DNA from: Polynucleobacter sp. UK-Mo-2m-Kol15
GTDB taxonomy: Bacteria > Pseudomonadota > Gammaproteobacteria > Burkholderiales > Burkholderiaceae
Length of the DNA stretch: 64,000 nucleotides
NCBI RefSeq assembly: GCF_018881505.1
Contig: NZ_JACVQC010000001.1
Location: 1-64,000 of the forward strand
Reading direction: 5' to 3'
Shown one piece after another: positions 8,205 to 17,197 of the stretch. The notes under the pieces are model-generated. The model was not told the DNA's origin, ran no database searches, and saw only the letters and a program-made list of their open reading frames with translations. The position numbers were made by a program, and so were the translations under genes. Positions within the stretch are counted from its first letter, which is position 1. Each line of letters begins with the position of its first letter.

Positions 8205-9875
8205 TTAGTCTTTAGCGTAGATATCTACGTCTTTAGTTTCTTTAATAAACAGTGTGCCGATTACCAATGTCACCGCAGCGATGATGATTGGGTACCAGAG
8301 ACCGTAATAAATATTACCGTTTTGCGCCACCAAGGCAAAGGCGATTGTTGGCATCAAGCCACCGAACCAACCGTTACCAATATGGTATGGCAAGGACATA
8401 GAGGTGTAGCGAATACGGGTTGGGAACAACTCAACCAACATCGCTGCAATTGGGCCATAAACCATGGTTACCAAAATCACCAAAATTACCAAAATACCAA
8501 GAATCGCAGCATGATTGATAGCAGCAGGATCAGCCTTTACAGGATAACCAGCAGCATTCAATGCATCACGAATTGCTTTCTTGAACTCAGCATCTTTTAC
8601 TTTCAGATCAGCTGGAGCCATACCCTTAGCAGAGTAGCCCTGAATCTCTGTATCACCAATCTTCACAACAGCGGTACCACCGGCTGGGCCAGGGATAGTT
8701 GTGTAGCTTGCAGAGTTAGAAGCCATCACCTGCTTTGCAATGTCGCAAGAACTTGTGAACTTTGCTGTACCAGTTGGGTTGAACTGGAAAGTACATTCGT
8801 TCACATCAGCAGTAATACTTGCTGGTGCAGTAGCCATTGCCTTTTCTAACGCTGGGTTAGCAAAGTGGGTTAAACCGTTGAACAATGAAACTGGTGTGTT
8901 CGGGATGTACAGAATGATGGCAAGCAACAAACCGCCCATGATGATGACCTTACGGCCAATCCTATCTGACAATGAACCAAAGATAACGAAGAATGGTGTA
9001 CCGATTACCAATGAAGCAGCAATCAACAAGTTCGCAGTCTTAGGATCCACCTTCAACACTTGAGTGAGGTAGAACAAAGCGTAGAACTGACCTGTGTACC
9101 AAACCACTGCTTGACCTGCAACCAGACCAAACAATGCCAAGATAACAATCTTCAAGTTCTTCCATTGACCAAATGACTCTGTCAAAGGTGCTTTAGAAAG
9201 CTTGCCTTCTTCCTTCATCTTTTTGAAGGCTGGGGATTCGTTCATCGATAAACGGATGTAAACAGAAACGCCCAACAAAACGATTGAGAGAAGGAATGGA
9301 ACACGCCAACCCCAAACATCAAAGTCTGGACCAGTGAATTCACGTGTGAACAAAATCACCAACAAGGACAAGAACAAGCCTAGAGTCGCTGTTGTCTGAA
9401 TCCAAGCTGTGTATGCACCACGCTTACCATGAGGAGCGTGCTCCGCAACGTAAGTAGCAGCACCACCGTACTCACCACCCAAAGCCAAACCTTGAAGCAT
9501 ACGCAATGCAATCAAGATCACTGGAGCAGCAACACCGATAGTTGCATAGTTTGGTAAGCAACCTACTACGAAGGTTGCGCCACCCATTAATAGGATGGTT
9601 ACCAAGAAGGTGTACTTACGACCAATCAAATCACCTAAGCGACCGAATACCAAAGCGCCGAATGGACGCACGATAAAGCCGGCAGCAAATGCTAATAGAG
9701 CAAAAATGAAGGCTGAGCCAGCATCTAGGCCTGAGAAAAACTGCTTGGCCATAATGGCAGCCAATGAACCGTAAAGATAAAAGTCGTACCACTCAAAAAC
9801 CGTACCTAAAGAGGAAGCAAAAATAACTTTGCGTTCTTCAGCGGTCATTGGGGCTGCTTTAGTTGATGTTGACAT
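8205..9875 (-). CDS. MFS transporter, metabolite:H+ symporter (MHS) type, with periplasmic insert
   Basis: This 556-aa major facilitator belongs to the group of ProP, KgtP and ShiA. It shows the MFS signature GRLGDLIGRK (residues 78-87) and its pseudo-repeat GSLSDRIGRK (300-309), with about 12 membrane helices. The typical length is about 430-450 aa; the surplus is a hydrophilic stretch (about residues 330-455) in the periplasmic loop between helices 9 and 10. That stretch holds Cys361 and Cys377, which could form a disulfide. The substrate is probably an organic acid or zwitterion, inferred from the family and the paired operator upstream. It is monocistronic. Confidence 0.85.
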   Translation of the reverse strand: MSTSTKAAPMTAEERKVIFASSLGTVFEWYDFYLYGSLAAIMAKQFFSGLDAGSAFIFALLAFAAGFIVRPFGALVFGRLGDLIGRKYTFLVTILLMGGATFVVGCLPNYATIGVAAPVILIALRMLQGLALGGEYGGAATYVAEHAPHGKRGAYTAWIQTTATLGLFLSLLVILFTREFTGPDFDVWGWRVPFLLSIVLLGVSVYIRLSMNESPAFKKMKEEGKLSKAPLTESFGQWKNLKIVILALFGLVAGQAVVWYTGQFYALFYLTQVLKVDPKTANLLIAASLVIGTPFFVIFGSLSDRIGRKVIIMGGLLLAIILYIPNTPVSLFNGLTHFANPALEKAMATAPASITADVNECTFQFNPTGTAKFTSSCDIAKQVMASNSASYTTIPGPAGGTAVVKIGDTEIQGYSAKGMAPADLKVKDAEFKKAIRDALNAAGYPVKADPAAINHAAILGILVILVILVTMVYGPIAAMLVELFPTRIRYTSMSLPYHIGNGWFGGLMPTIAFALVAQNGNIYYGLWYPIIIAAVTLVIGTLFIKETKDVDIYAKD

Positions 9876-10177
9876 CAGTAGCTCCTAACTATTTATTAAA
9901 TAAAAAACAACTAGGCGATTATGCTTTGAAAAAATTCAAAGAAATCCACTACTTAGGGTAATTCCCCATCAAATTGGATCGGGGTTTTCCCCCATAAATG
10001 TCGATTTATTGCAAACCATCCGCTGCATGCTTATTAATCAAACGTGCACCAAGATGTTGCTAATAGCCCAATACTGGTGCAAATGTGATGTAGCGCAAAT
10101 CTACACCCCTATTAAATAAGTCCTGAAGTCGGTACTCAGCAGTACACCAACAAATAACTGATTAAGGAGCAATACAA
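9876..10177. other. Divergent intergenic region between MFS and TRAP genes
   Basis: This 302-bp gene-free stretch separates the leftward MFS gene from the rightward TRAP operon. It contains the direct-repeat operator at 9956-9995, a palindrome CTTTGAA-N4-TTCAAAG at 9924-9941, an inverted repeat TGCACCA (10045-10051)/TGGTGCA (10075-10081), and a small hairpin GTACT-CAGC-AGTAC (10132-10145). No good sigma-70 hexamer pair is obvious on either side, which suggests activated promoters. I see no RNA gene. Confidence 0.7.
9956..9995 (-). promoter_or_regulatory. Two-copy operator upstream of the MFS gene
   Basis: Two near-identical 14-mers, GGGTAATTCCCCAT (9956-9969) and GGGTTTTCCCCCAT (9982-9995), repeat with a 26-bp period. 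Each is an imperfect palindrome of a G-run and a C-run around an AT core. They lie about 80 to 120 bp upstream of the MFS start, with a CATAAT -10-like hexamer between and no good -35. This layout suits an activator bound as two dimers. The binding protein is unknown; a LuxR/NarL-type response regulator of carboxylate-uptake genes is my guess. Confidence 0.5.
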
Positions 10178-11263
10178 ATGAAAAGACGTGATTTTTTAAG
10201 CAAAACCGCATTAGGCGCAGCTGCTGGTGTACTTGCAGCCCCAGCTATTGCCCAATCCATGCCAGAAATTAAGTGGCGTTGTGCCTCCAGCTTTCCAAAG
10301 AGCTTAGATACGATTTACGGTGGTGGCGAGTACATTTCAAAGCGTGTGGCAGCTCTGACAGACGGCAAATTTCAAATCCGAATTTTTGGCGCCGGTGAGA
10401 TTGTTCCAGCATTCGGTACTGTAGATGCAGTTCAACAAGGAACTGTTGAGTGCACTCATACAGCCGGCTATTACTTTGTTGGCAAAAATAAAACCTTTGC
10501 GTTTGATACCACCGTGCCTTTCGGTATGAACCAACGCCAACAAAATGCCTGGATGTATTGGGGTGGAGGCTTGAAGCTCCAACGAGAATTTCTACGCGAC
10601 TACAACATCATTTCTTTCCCAGCCGGCAATACAGGCACCCAAATGGGTGGCTGGTTTAAAAAACCCGTCAAAACCGTTGCTGACCTCAAAGGTCTCAAAA
10701 TGCGTATTGCAGGCTTAGGGGGTGAAGTAATGTCTCGCCTAGGCGCGATCCCTCAGCAAATCGCTGGTGGCGATATTTATCCCGCTCTGGAAAAGGGCGT
10801 GATTGATGCTGCTGAGTGGGTTGGCCCTTACGACGATGAAAAACTTGGCTTTTACAAGATTGCGCCCTACTACTACTACCCAGGTTGGTGGGAGGCATGC
10901 TCCATGTATTCCATGTACGTGAATATCAAGGAATGGGAAAAGCTACCGAAGCAATACCAGGAAGCCTTCACTGCAGCCTGCGCGGAATGCAACATCGACA
11001 TGATGGCCGAGTATGACTACAAAAATCCGATCGCCTTACAAAGTCTGATTAAGAATGGCGTAAAGCTTCAATCCTATTCAACAGAAATCATGAAAGCAGC
11101 TTCCACTACCGCATTCGCAATTTATGAGGAAGAGGCCGCCAAGAATCCATCCTTCAAGAAAATTTACGAGCCGTGGAAGAAGTTCCGCAACGATCAAATG
11201 CTATGGAACAAAGTTGCTGAACAAACCCTCATGAGTTTTATGTTGACTAACCCAGTCAAATAA
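10178..11263 (+). CDS. TRAP transporter solute-binding protein, TakP (2-keto acid) type
   Basis: This is the periplasmic DctP-family receptor of a tripartite ATP-independent transporter. It begins with a Tat-type signal (RRDFL at residues 3-7, hydrophobic region, APAIA near residue 25). The sequence closely follows TakP of Rhodobacter sphaeroides, which binds pyruvate and other 2-oxoacids: FPKSLDTI, QIAGGDIYPALEKGVIDAAE and WVGPYDDEKLGF are shared landmarks. Length is 361 aa. AAGGAG lies 8 bases before the ATG. The two permease genes follow directly. The ligand class is inferred by similarity and could be another monocarboxylate. Confidence 0.92.
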   Translation: MKRRDFLSKTALGAAAGVLAAPAIAQSMPEIKWRCASSFPKSLDTIYGGGEYISKRVAALTDGKFQIRIFGAGEIVPAFGTVDAVQQGTVECTHTAGYYFVGKNKTFAFDTTVPFGMNQRQQNAWMYWGGGLKLQREFLRDYNIISFPAGNTGTQMGGWFKKPVKTVADLKGLKMRIAGLGGEVMSRLGAIPQQIAGGDIYPALEKGVIDAAEWVGPYDDEKLGFYKIAPYYYYPGWWEACSMYSMYVNIKEWEKLPKQYQEAFTAACAECNIDMMAEYDYKNPIALQSLIKNGVKLQSYSTEIMKAASTTAFAIYEEEAAKNPSFKKIYEPWKKFRNDQMLWNKVAEQTLMSFMLTNPVK

Positions 11264-11281
11264 ACAAAGTGAGAATCTGAT

Positions 11282-11824
11282 ATGCCAAAACAATTTTTAG
11301 TTTTTGCAAGTTTCGTCGATCGTTTAAATGACCGTTTTGGCGTATTAGCGAGTTGGATGGTTTTGATTGCCGTACTGGTCAGCACAGCAAATGCGCTGAT
11401 TCGGTATGGCTTCAACATCAGTTCCAATGGCTGGCTTGAAGCGCAATGGTATTTGTTTGCAGGCATGGTGATGTTTGGTGCCGCAACTACCTTTCGCCTA
11501 AATGAACATGTGCGAGTTGACGTACTCTATGCGCTATATCCCAATAAAGCACGTCTGTGGTTAGATTTTTGGGGCGGCATTATTTTCTTCTTGCCAATGA
11601 CAACCATTATTGGTTATTACTCTTGGGAATTTTTTATCACTTCCGTGATTCAAAATGAAACTTCGAGCAATCCAGGTGGTCTGATACGTTGGCCAGTACG
11701 CGGTGTTATTACCCTAGGATTCTTCTTGCTCACTCTTCAGGGCATTTCTGAAATCATCAAACGCTACGCAGCCATTATTGGCATGATTCAAATCGATCCC
11801 AAGTACGAAAGACCACTCCAATGA
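11282..11824 (+). CDS. TRAP transporter small permease (DctQ)
   Basis: This 180-aa protein with four membrane helices is the small permease subunit that couples the binding protein to the large permease. The WLEAQWYLFAGMVMFGAATT segment near residue 50 and a following NEHVRVDVLY are family hallmarks. It starts 18 bp after the receptor gene. Its TGA overlaps the ATG of the large permease gene (ATGA at 11821), implying translational coupling. Confidence 0.93.
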   Translation: MPKQFLVFASFVDRLNDRFGVLASWMVLIAVLVSTANALIRYGFNISSNGWLEAQWYLFAGMVMFGAATTFRLNEHVRVDVLYALYPNKARLWLDFWGGIIFFLPMTTIIGYYSWEFFITSVIQNETSSNPGGLIRWPVRGVITLGFFLLTLQGISEIIKRYAAIIGMIQIDPKYERPLQ

Positions 11825-13266
11825 TTAGCCATGAATTGATGGCCCCCATCATGTTTGGGGGTCTAATTATATTTTTGTTGCTTGGATATCCAGCCGCTTT
11901 TTCTCTTGGCGCTGTTGGCTTATTCTTTGCTTTTATCGGTATCGAAATGGGTATGTTTCAACCCACTTTCTTACAAGCACTTCCAGACCGAGTATTTGGC
12001 ATTCTGTCAAATGACTTGCTACTCTCCATTCCCTTTTTCACCTTTATGGGTGCGATTCTGGAGAAGTGTGGATTAGCAGAAGATATGCTCGAAGGATTGG
12101 GGCAGTTGTTTGGCCCAGTCCGCGGCGGCCTAGCTTATGCCGTCATTATTGTTGGCGCAATTTTGGGTGCCATTACCGGCACAGTGGCAGCCTCCGTGAT
12201 TGCCATGGGATTAATTTCCCTGCCAATCATGTTGCGTTATGGCTATAACCCACGCGTTGCCACTGGTGTGATTGCGGCGTCCGGCACGATTACTCAGTTG
12301 ATTCCACCATCGCTCGTATTAATCGTATTGGCTGACCAGTTAGGTAAGTCTGTTGGTGATATGTATGCAGGTGCCATTGGACCATCCATTATTCAAGTGG
12401 CGCTGTTCTGCTTGTTCATCTTCTTTCTGTCAATTTTTAGACCACAGGATGTTCCGGCATTGCCACCAGAAGCGCGCCCTAAAATTGATTGGAAGTTATT
12501 CAAGAAAATCCTATGGGGTATTGTTCCTTCAATCGCACTTATCTTCTTAGTGCTCGGAACTATTTTGATGGGTCTAGCGACACCAACTGAAGGTGGTGCT
12601 ATGGGTTCTGTAGGAGCATTAATTCTCGCAGCAATGAACAAGCGCCTACAAAAAACCTTAGTCTGGGAAGCAATGACCTCTACTATGCGCATCAATGCCA
12701 TGGTGATCTTCATTCTGATTGGCTCTACTGTATTTGGTTTGACATTCCGCGGTGTAGATGGGGACCTTTGGATTGAGGAGCTCTTAACAGGTCTGCCCGG
12801 TGGGCAAATCGGCTTCTTGATTGTGGTGAACTTATTTGTCTTCTTCTTAGCCTTCTTCTTAGACTATTTTGAAATTGCGTTCATCATCATTCCATTGTTA
12901 GCCCCTGTTGCTGAAAAGCTCGGAATTGATTTGATTTGGTTTGGTGTATTACTGGGCGCCAACATGCAAACCTCATTCATGCATCCGCCATTTGGATTTG
13001 CCCTGTTTTATTTACGAGGGGTAGCAGATAAAACTGTTAAAAGCTCCGATATTTACTATGGGGCCCTTCCGTGGGTTGGTTTGCAATTGATTCTGGTGGC
13101 GATCATCATCTTCATTCCAGAAACTGTGACTTACTTTGTTGATAAACCCACTGTCGCGATTGACGCCAACGGACCCTCCATTGATCCTTTAGCTGGTGTA
13201 GAGCAAAACGAAATCACAGTAGACTCTAGCTCTGAGATCGAACGTCAATTGCGCGAGAATAAATAG
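11821..13266 (+). CDS. TRAP transporter large permease (DctM)
   Basis: This 481-aa polytopic permease of the DctM family (IT superfamily) performs Na+-driven substrate translocation. Landmarks are GAILGAITGTVAASVIAMG (near residue 112) and ASGTITQLIPPSLVLIVLA (near residue 153). The last 40 residues form a hydrophilic, acidic cytoplasmic tail without a motif I recognise. It overlaps DctQ by four bases and is followed 35 bp later by the gamma-glutamyltransferase-like gene on the same strand. Confidence 0.94.
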   Translation: MISHELMAPIMFGGLIIFLLLGYPAAFSLGAVGLFFAFIGIEMGMFQPTFLQALPDRVFGILSNDLLLSIPFFTFMGAILEKCGLAEDMLEGLGQLFGPVRGGLAYAVIIVGAILGAITGTVAASVIAMGLISLPIMLRYGYNPRVATGVIAASGTITQLIPPSLVLIVLADQLGKSVGDMYAGAIGPSIIQVALFCLFIFFLSIFRPQDVPALPPEARPKIDWKLFKKILWGIVPSIALIFLVLGTILMGLATPTEGGAMGSVGALILAAMNKRLQKTLVWEAMTSTMRINAMVIFILIGSTVFGLTFRGVDGDLWIEELLTGLPGGQIGFLIVVNLFVFFLAFFLDYFEIAFIIIPLLAPVAEKLGIDLIWFGVLLGANMQTSFMHPPFGFALFYLRGVADKTVKSSDIYYGALPWVGLQLILVAIIIFIPETVTYFVDKPTVAIDANGPSIDPLAGVEQNEITVDSSSEIERQLRENK

Positions 13267-13300
13267 GCGATTGATCGGGAATAAAAAAAGGGGTTTAGTA

Positions 13301-14899
13301 ATGCAAGCAAAATGGGGTATTCGGGGGATGGCGGTAGCACCGCACTCCCTCGCTTCTGAATCTGCACTAGCAGTACTCAGAGAAGGCGGTAACGCTCTTG
13401 AAGCAATGGTGGCTGCAGCAGCCACAATTGCTGTCGTTTACCCCCACATGAACTCGATTGGCGGAGACTCTTTCTGGGTGATTCACTCTCCTGGTAAGGC
13501 GATGGGCGGAATTGATGCTTGCGGTGCAGCCGCCGGCCTGGCGACTAAACAGTGGTATGCAGATCGCGGCATCACCACCGCTATTCCCTTTAGGGGTGCT
13601 GTTGCAGCCAATACAGTTGCGGGCACGATTTCTGGCTGGGGTGCAGCACAACAACTTTCAAAACAAGGTTTAGGTGGAAAGCTTCCGCTCTCTCGCTTAT
13701 TGGCTGATGCCATTCACTATGCTGAAGCAGGTGTACCAGTTACCCATAGTCAGTCCAGTCTTACCTCCAAGAAACGTGGTGAACTGAGTCATATTCCTGG
13801 ATTTTCTGAAACATTTTTAGTTAACGGCAAAGCGCCTGAAGTAGGCAGCATTTTCAAGCAAGAGCGGCTTGCAAAAACATTACGGCAAATTTCTCGTAAA
13901 GGTACAGAGGATTACTACCGCGGCGATTTAGCCGAGCTACTCGCAAAAGAACTGACAGAAATTGGTAGCCCACTTAGACTCAGCGACCTTCATCGCCATC
14001 AAGCCAAACTGATTGACCCACTTGAGCTCAAGCATAGCATGGGCAGCGTCTACAACATGACGCCACCAACTCAAGGCGTCGTGTCCTTAATGATCATCGG
14101 CATATTGGATCAACTCAATCTCAAGCGCTTTAAGGTGGATAGTGCCGAATATGTTCATCACTGTGTTGAGGCTACCAAACAGGCATTTAAAGTCAGAGAC
14201 CAATTTGTCACTGATCCAGCGTATATGACAAAAAATGCGCAGTCTTTTTTATCTCCAGCGTTCTTGAAGAAGTTGGCGAAAAATATTGACCCTGAAAAAG
14301 CTTTGCCTTGGGGTCAAGGCAAAGGGCCAGCAGATACGATTTGGATGGGCGTGATTGATGGGGATGGAAATTGCGTTTCCTTTATTCAAAGTATTTATCA
14401 CGAGTTTGGCGCCGGCATCGTACTTCCTCAGTCTGGAGTGAACTGGCAGAACCGTGGCTGTAGCTTCTCGCTGGATCCAAAAACACTCAATCATCTTGAG
14501 CCTTATCGCAAACCATTTCATACACTGAATCCTGCGATGGCTTTATTTAAGGATGGTCGGTCGATGGTGTACGGCACGATGGGCGGTGATGGCCAACCCC
14601 AAACGCAGTGTGCCGTCTTTACTCGTACAGCAACATACGGCCTTGATCCGCAAGATGCCATCAGTCGCCCTCGTTGGCTGCTCGGTAGAACCTGGGGTCA
14701 AACTAGCGACAGCTTGAAATTAGAGTCGCGCTTTAGCCCATGGGTTGCGAAAGAGCTTCATGCCTTAGGACACGAAATTGAAATGCTTGATGACTTTGAT
14801 GAAACCGTAGGTCATGCAGGCTGCATTATTCGCGACCCCTCTGGCACACTTCATGGTGGCTGGGATCCTCGTAGTGATGGCGCTGTTAGCGCGTTTTAG
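13301..14899 (+). CDS. Gamma-glutamyltransferase family protein, cytoplasmic (YwrD-like)
   Basis: This is an N-terminal nucleophile hydrolase of the GGT family, which self-cleaves at a Thr and hydrolyses or transfers gamma-glutamyl or related amide groups. The early ALAVLREGGNALEAMVAAA and NSIGGDSFWV segments are family hallmarks. The predicted catalytic Thr is residue 346, in ADTIWMGVIDGDGN, where well-studied enzymes have TTH..VVD. The length is 532 aa and no signal peptide is present, unlike E. coli Ggt, so it should be cytoplasmic. I chose ATG 13301, with AGGGG 7 bases upstream, over 13271. It is the last gene of the TRAP operon, suggesting it processes an imported compound. Confidence 0.83.
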   Translation: MQAKWGIRGMAVAPHSLASESALAVLREGGNALEAMVAAAATIAVVYPHMNSIGGDSFWVIHSPGKAMGGIDACGAAAGLATKQWYADRGITTAIPFRGAVAANTVAGTISGWGAAQQLSKQGLGGKLPLSRLLADAIHYAEAGVPVTHSQSSLTSKKRGELSHIPGFSETFLVNGKAPEVGSIFKQERLAKTLRQISRKGTEDYYRGDLAELLAKELTEIGSPLRLSDLHRHQAKLIDPLELKHSMGSVYNMTPPTQGVVSLMIIGILDQLNLKRFKVDSAEYVHHCVEATKQAFKVRDQFVTDPAYMTKNAQSFLSPAFLKKLAKNIDPEKALPWGQGKGPADTIWMGVIDGDGNCVSFIQSIYHEFGAGIVLPQSGVNWQNRGCSFSLDPKTLNHLEPYRKPFHTLNPAMALFKDGRSMVYGTMGGDGQPQTQCAVFTRTATYGLDPQDAISRPRWLLGRTWGQTSDSLKLESRFSPWVAKELHALGHEIEMLDDFDETVGHAGCIIRDPSGTLHGGWDPRSDGAVSAF

Positions 14900-15515
14900 T
14901 AATAAATAACTTGGGTACGCGCAGATCCCAGTAAATGGCAGCTGCGCGTAATCCAAAAATGGCCAACATACAGATCACTGACCCCTCAAGCGTGTACTGT
15001 GGCAAGAAATTCAGAATAAGAATGTATAAGAGGCAGCCCAAAGTAACCGGGATTGCATAAAGCTCATGTGACATGAGCAGTGTTTTTCTGCCAGCCAACA
15101 CATCACGCAAGAGACCGCCGCCAATTGCAGTTACCACCCCGAGAATCACTGGGGCAACTGGCAAGCCAAACCCCAAGTTCCAGGCCTTATCTGCCCCCTG
15201 AATCCCAAACAAAGCAGCGCCCAGTCCATCGATATAGAGCATCCAGCGATAAATCTGGGGCTGTGTAAAAAAAGATTCGGCGACAAAAGTCACGATGCAT
15301 GCGCCCAATGCAACCCAAATATAAATTTGCGTAATCGACCAAAAAGCAGGTACCTCTAAAATAATGTCGCGCAGTGTTCCACCACCAATTGCTGTAATAA
15401 CACCCAGTACCAAGACCCCAAAAAGATCGACTCCACGATCGGCAATAGCCAGCACACCAGTCACTGCAAAAGCGACTGTGGCAACGATGCCAATCCAAAA
15501 ATTAATTTGTTCCAT
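14886..15515 (-). CDS. Trimeric intracellular cation (TRIC)/UPF0126 family channel
   Basis: This 209-aa membrane protein has seven helices built from two repeats. Each repeat carries the family signature GGGxxRD: GGGTLRDIIL near residue 44 and GGGLLRDVLAG near residue 132. Bacterial TRIC homologues are potassium-permeable homotrimeric channels; the E. coli relatives YadS and YicG are implicated in glycine uptake, so the physiological substrate is open. Its 3' end overlaps the convergent GGT gene by 14 bp and no terminator hairpin is visible there. Confidence 0.87.
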   Translation of the reverse strand: MEQINFWIGIVATVAFAVTGVLAIADRGVDLFGVLVLGVITAIGGGTLRDIILEVPAFWSITQIYIWVALGACIVTFVAESFFTQPQIYRWMLYIDGLGAALFGIQGADKAWNLGFGLPVAPVILGVVTAIGGGLLRDVLAGRKTLLMSHELYAIPVTLGCLLYILILNFLPQYTLEGSVICMLAIFGLRAAAIYWDLRVPKLFITKTR

Positions 15516-15596
15516 ACTGACTAGTCTAAATCAGCGACAGCAGTTACTCAATGAAGTCCTTAATATACTGAGGGTAATGCGATTAAGGAATCTTTC

Positions 15597-16277
15597 ATGA
15601 ATACTCAGCTTTATAGTTTTTGGCGTAGCTCAGCAGCCTTTCGGGTGCGCATTGCCTTGAACTTAAAAGGTATGGATTACGAGGTGATTCCAGTTCACCT
15701 CCTTAGAGATGGTGGCGAACAACGAACGACTGAATATGCAGAGAAAAATTCTAATCGCTTAGTGCCCCTTTTTACCAATGGCGCTCATACTATTCACCAA
15801 TCGCTTGCAATCATCGAATATCTTGAAGAGATTCAAGCCACTCCACCCTTACTACCGCACACTGCAATTGATAGGGCATGGGTGCGGGCAGTCGCGATGG
15901 ACATTGCGATTGAGATTCACCCGATGAATAATTTAAGAGTATTGCGCTATCTCATCAAAACCTTAGGCGTGAGTGCAGAGGCAAAAGATATCTGGAATCA
16001 TCATTGGATGAATTTGGGTTTAACTAGTCTAGAAAAGCAATTAAGCGCAGATCCGAGAGTGGGTCGCTTTGCTTATGGTGATCAGCCTGGTTTAATTGAT
16101 ATCTGCTTGGTTCCACAAATATTTAATGCACTTAGCGCAAAGCTGGATATGAAAGCTTACCCGACACTCATCAAGATATTTAATGAATGTATGAAGCTAC
16201 CAACATTTATTGACGCCTCTTGGGAAAAGCAAATTGATGCAGAGGGATCAAACCCCCTTACTCCACCACAGGAATAA
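15597..16277 (+). CDS. maiA: Zeta-class glutathione S-transferase, maleylacetoacetate/maleylpyruvate isomerase type
   Basis: This 226-aa protein has the zeta-class GST motif SSAAFRVRIALNLKG at residues 10-24, with the active-site Ser and Cys region changed as in bacterial isomerases. The family performs glutathione-dependent cis-trans isomerisation of maleylacetoacetate (tyrosine catabolism) or maleylpyruvate (gentisate route). No homogentisate or gentisate genes are adjacent, so which one is unresolved. The last 30 bp overlap the convergent AEC transporter gene. Confidence 0.82.
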   Translation: MNTQLYSFWRSSAAFRVRIALNLKGMDYEVIPVHLLRDGGEQRTTEYAEKNSNRLVPLFTNGAHTIHQSLAIIEYLEEIQATPPLLPHTAIDRAWVRAVAMDIAIEIHPMNNLRVLRYLIKTLGVSAEAKDIWNHHWMNLGLTSLEKQLSADPRVGRFAYGDQPGLIDICLVPQIFNALSAKLDMKAYPTLIKIFNECMKLPTFIDASWEKQIDAEGSNPLTPPQE

Positions 16278-17177
16278 AGACAGTGTGAGCAAAGATCCCA
16301 GCGTACTGAGGAGCACCACTCGGGAAATCATTCTGCCATCTACCTTGTAGTATTGAGCCAACATGAATGGGCCAGTACCAGTAGGTAGAGCAGCTAGTAT
16401 GACAACGGAGCTTACCCACAGATCAGGCAAACCTAATAGTGGTCCCGCTATCAACCAAGCGATTAGCGGCTGAATAATCAGTTTTGCAAAACTAATACTC
16501 CATGCCTGTTGCGGTACTGCACTTTCTTTTTGCATCAAAAATAGGCCGATTGAAACTAATGCGCAAGGTGTTGCAGCTGCAGCGAGAAAAGAAATGACTT
16601 GCGCCAATGGGTCATACAAAACCAAATCTGTAGATGACCACACCAAACCAGCAACTGGTGCAATCAAGAGTGGATTCGTGCATAGAGACCTGATTACACT
16701 GAAAGCAATTTCATGCGATTTTTTGTGGGACTGTATGCCAACCTCAATGAGGACAGTCGCTATGGCAAACATCACAAAAACAATAAAAGTAGAGATGATT
16801 GCTGGTGCCAAACCATCCTGACCAAGCGCCAAAACACAAAGCGGAATACCCATATAGCCCGTATTCGAGTAAGAGGCACTGAGACCTGAGAAACTAGCTG
16901 CCGCTAAGTCTCTGTTACGCATCCAACTTGTTACAAGTACAAGAATAAATACGGCTAAGCAGCTCAGAAAAAAAGCAGCGATAAAGCCTGGCTGCCAAAG
17001 TGTTTGCCAGCTACTACTGGATGCGAAATTAAACAATTGGGCAGGAAGTGCAAGCCAGACAACAAAACGATTTAACTCAATAGCTGCACTATCACCCAAC
17101 TTCCCAGTTCTGCCACAAAGATAACCAATCAGAATTAGCGTAAATACTGGGAAGACGACATTAAAGACGTAGAACAA
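16248..17177 (-). CDS. AEC family transporter
   Basis: This 309-aa protein with about ten membrane helices belongs to the auxin efflux carrier (AEC) family; bacterial members export or take up organic acids such as malate or malonate. The opening FNVVFPVFTLILIGYLCG and the AILAALPTGTGPFMLAQYY segment near residue 267 are typical. It has no operon partner that would show the substrate. It lies 20 bp downstream of the carbonic anhydrase-like gene's start side, reading the opposite way to maiA. Confidence 0.85.
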   Translation of the reverse strand: MFYVFNVVFPVFTLILIGYLCGRTGKLGDSAAIELNRFVVWLALPAQLFNFASSSSWQTLWQPGFIAAFFLSCLAVFILVLVTSWMRNRDLAAASFSGLSASYSNTGYMGIPLCVLALGQDGLAPAIISTFIVFVMFAIATVLIEVGIQSHKKSHEIAFSVIRSLCTNPLLIAPVAGLVWSSTDLVLYDPLAQVISFLAAAATPCALVSIGLFLMQKESAVPQQAWSISFAKLIIQPLIAWLIAGPLLGLPDLWVSSVVILAALPTGTGPFMLAQYYKVDGRMISRVVLLSTLGSLLTLSLFLWWSKGV

Positions 17178-17197
17178 TTTACGTGTGCTTTTTTAGC

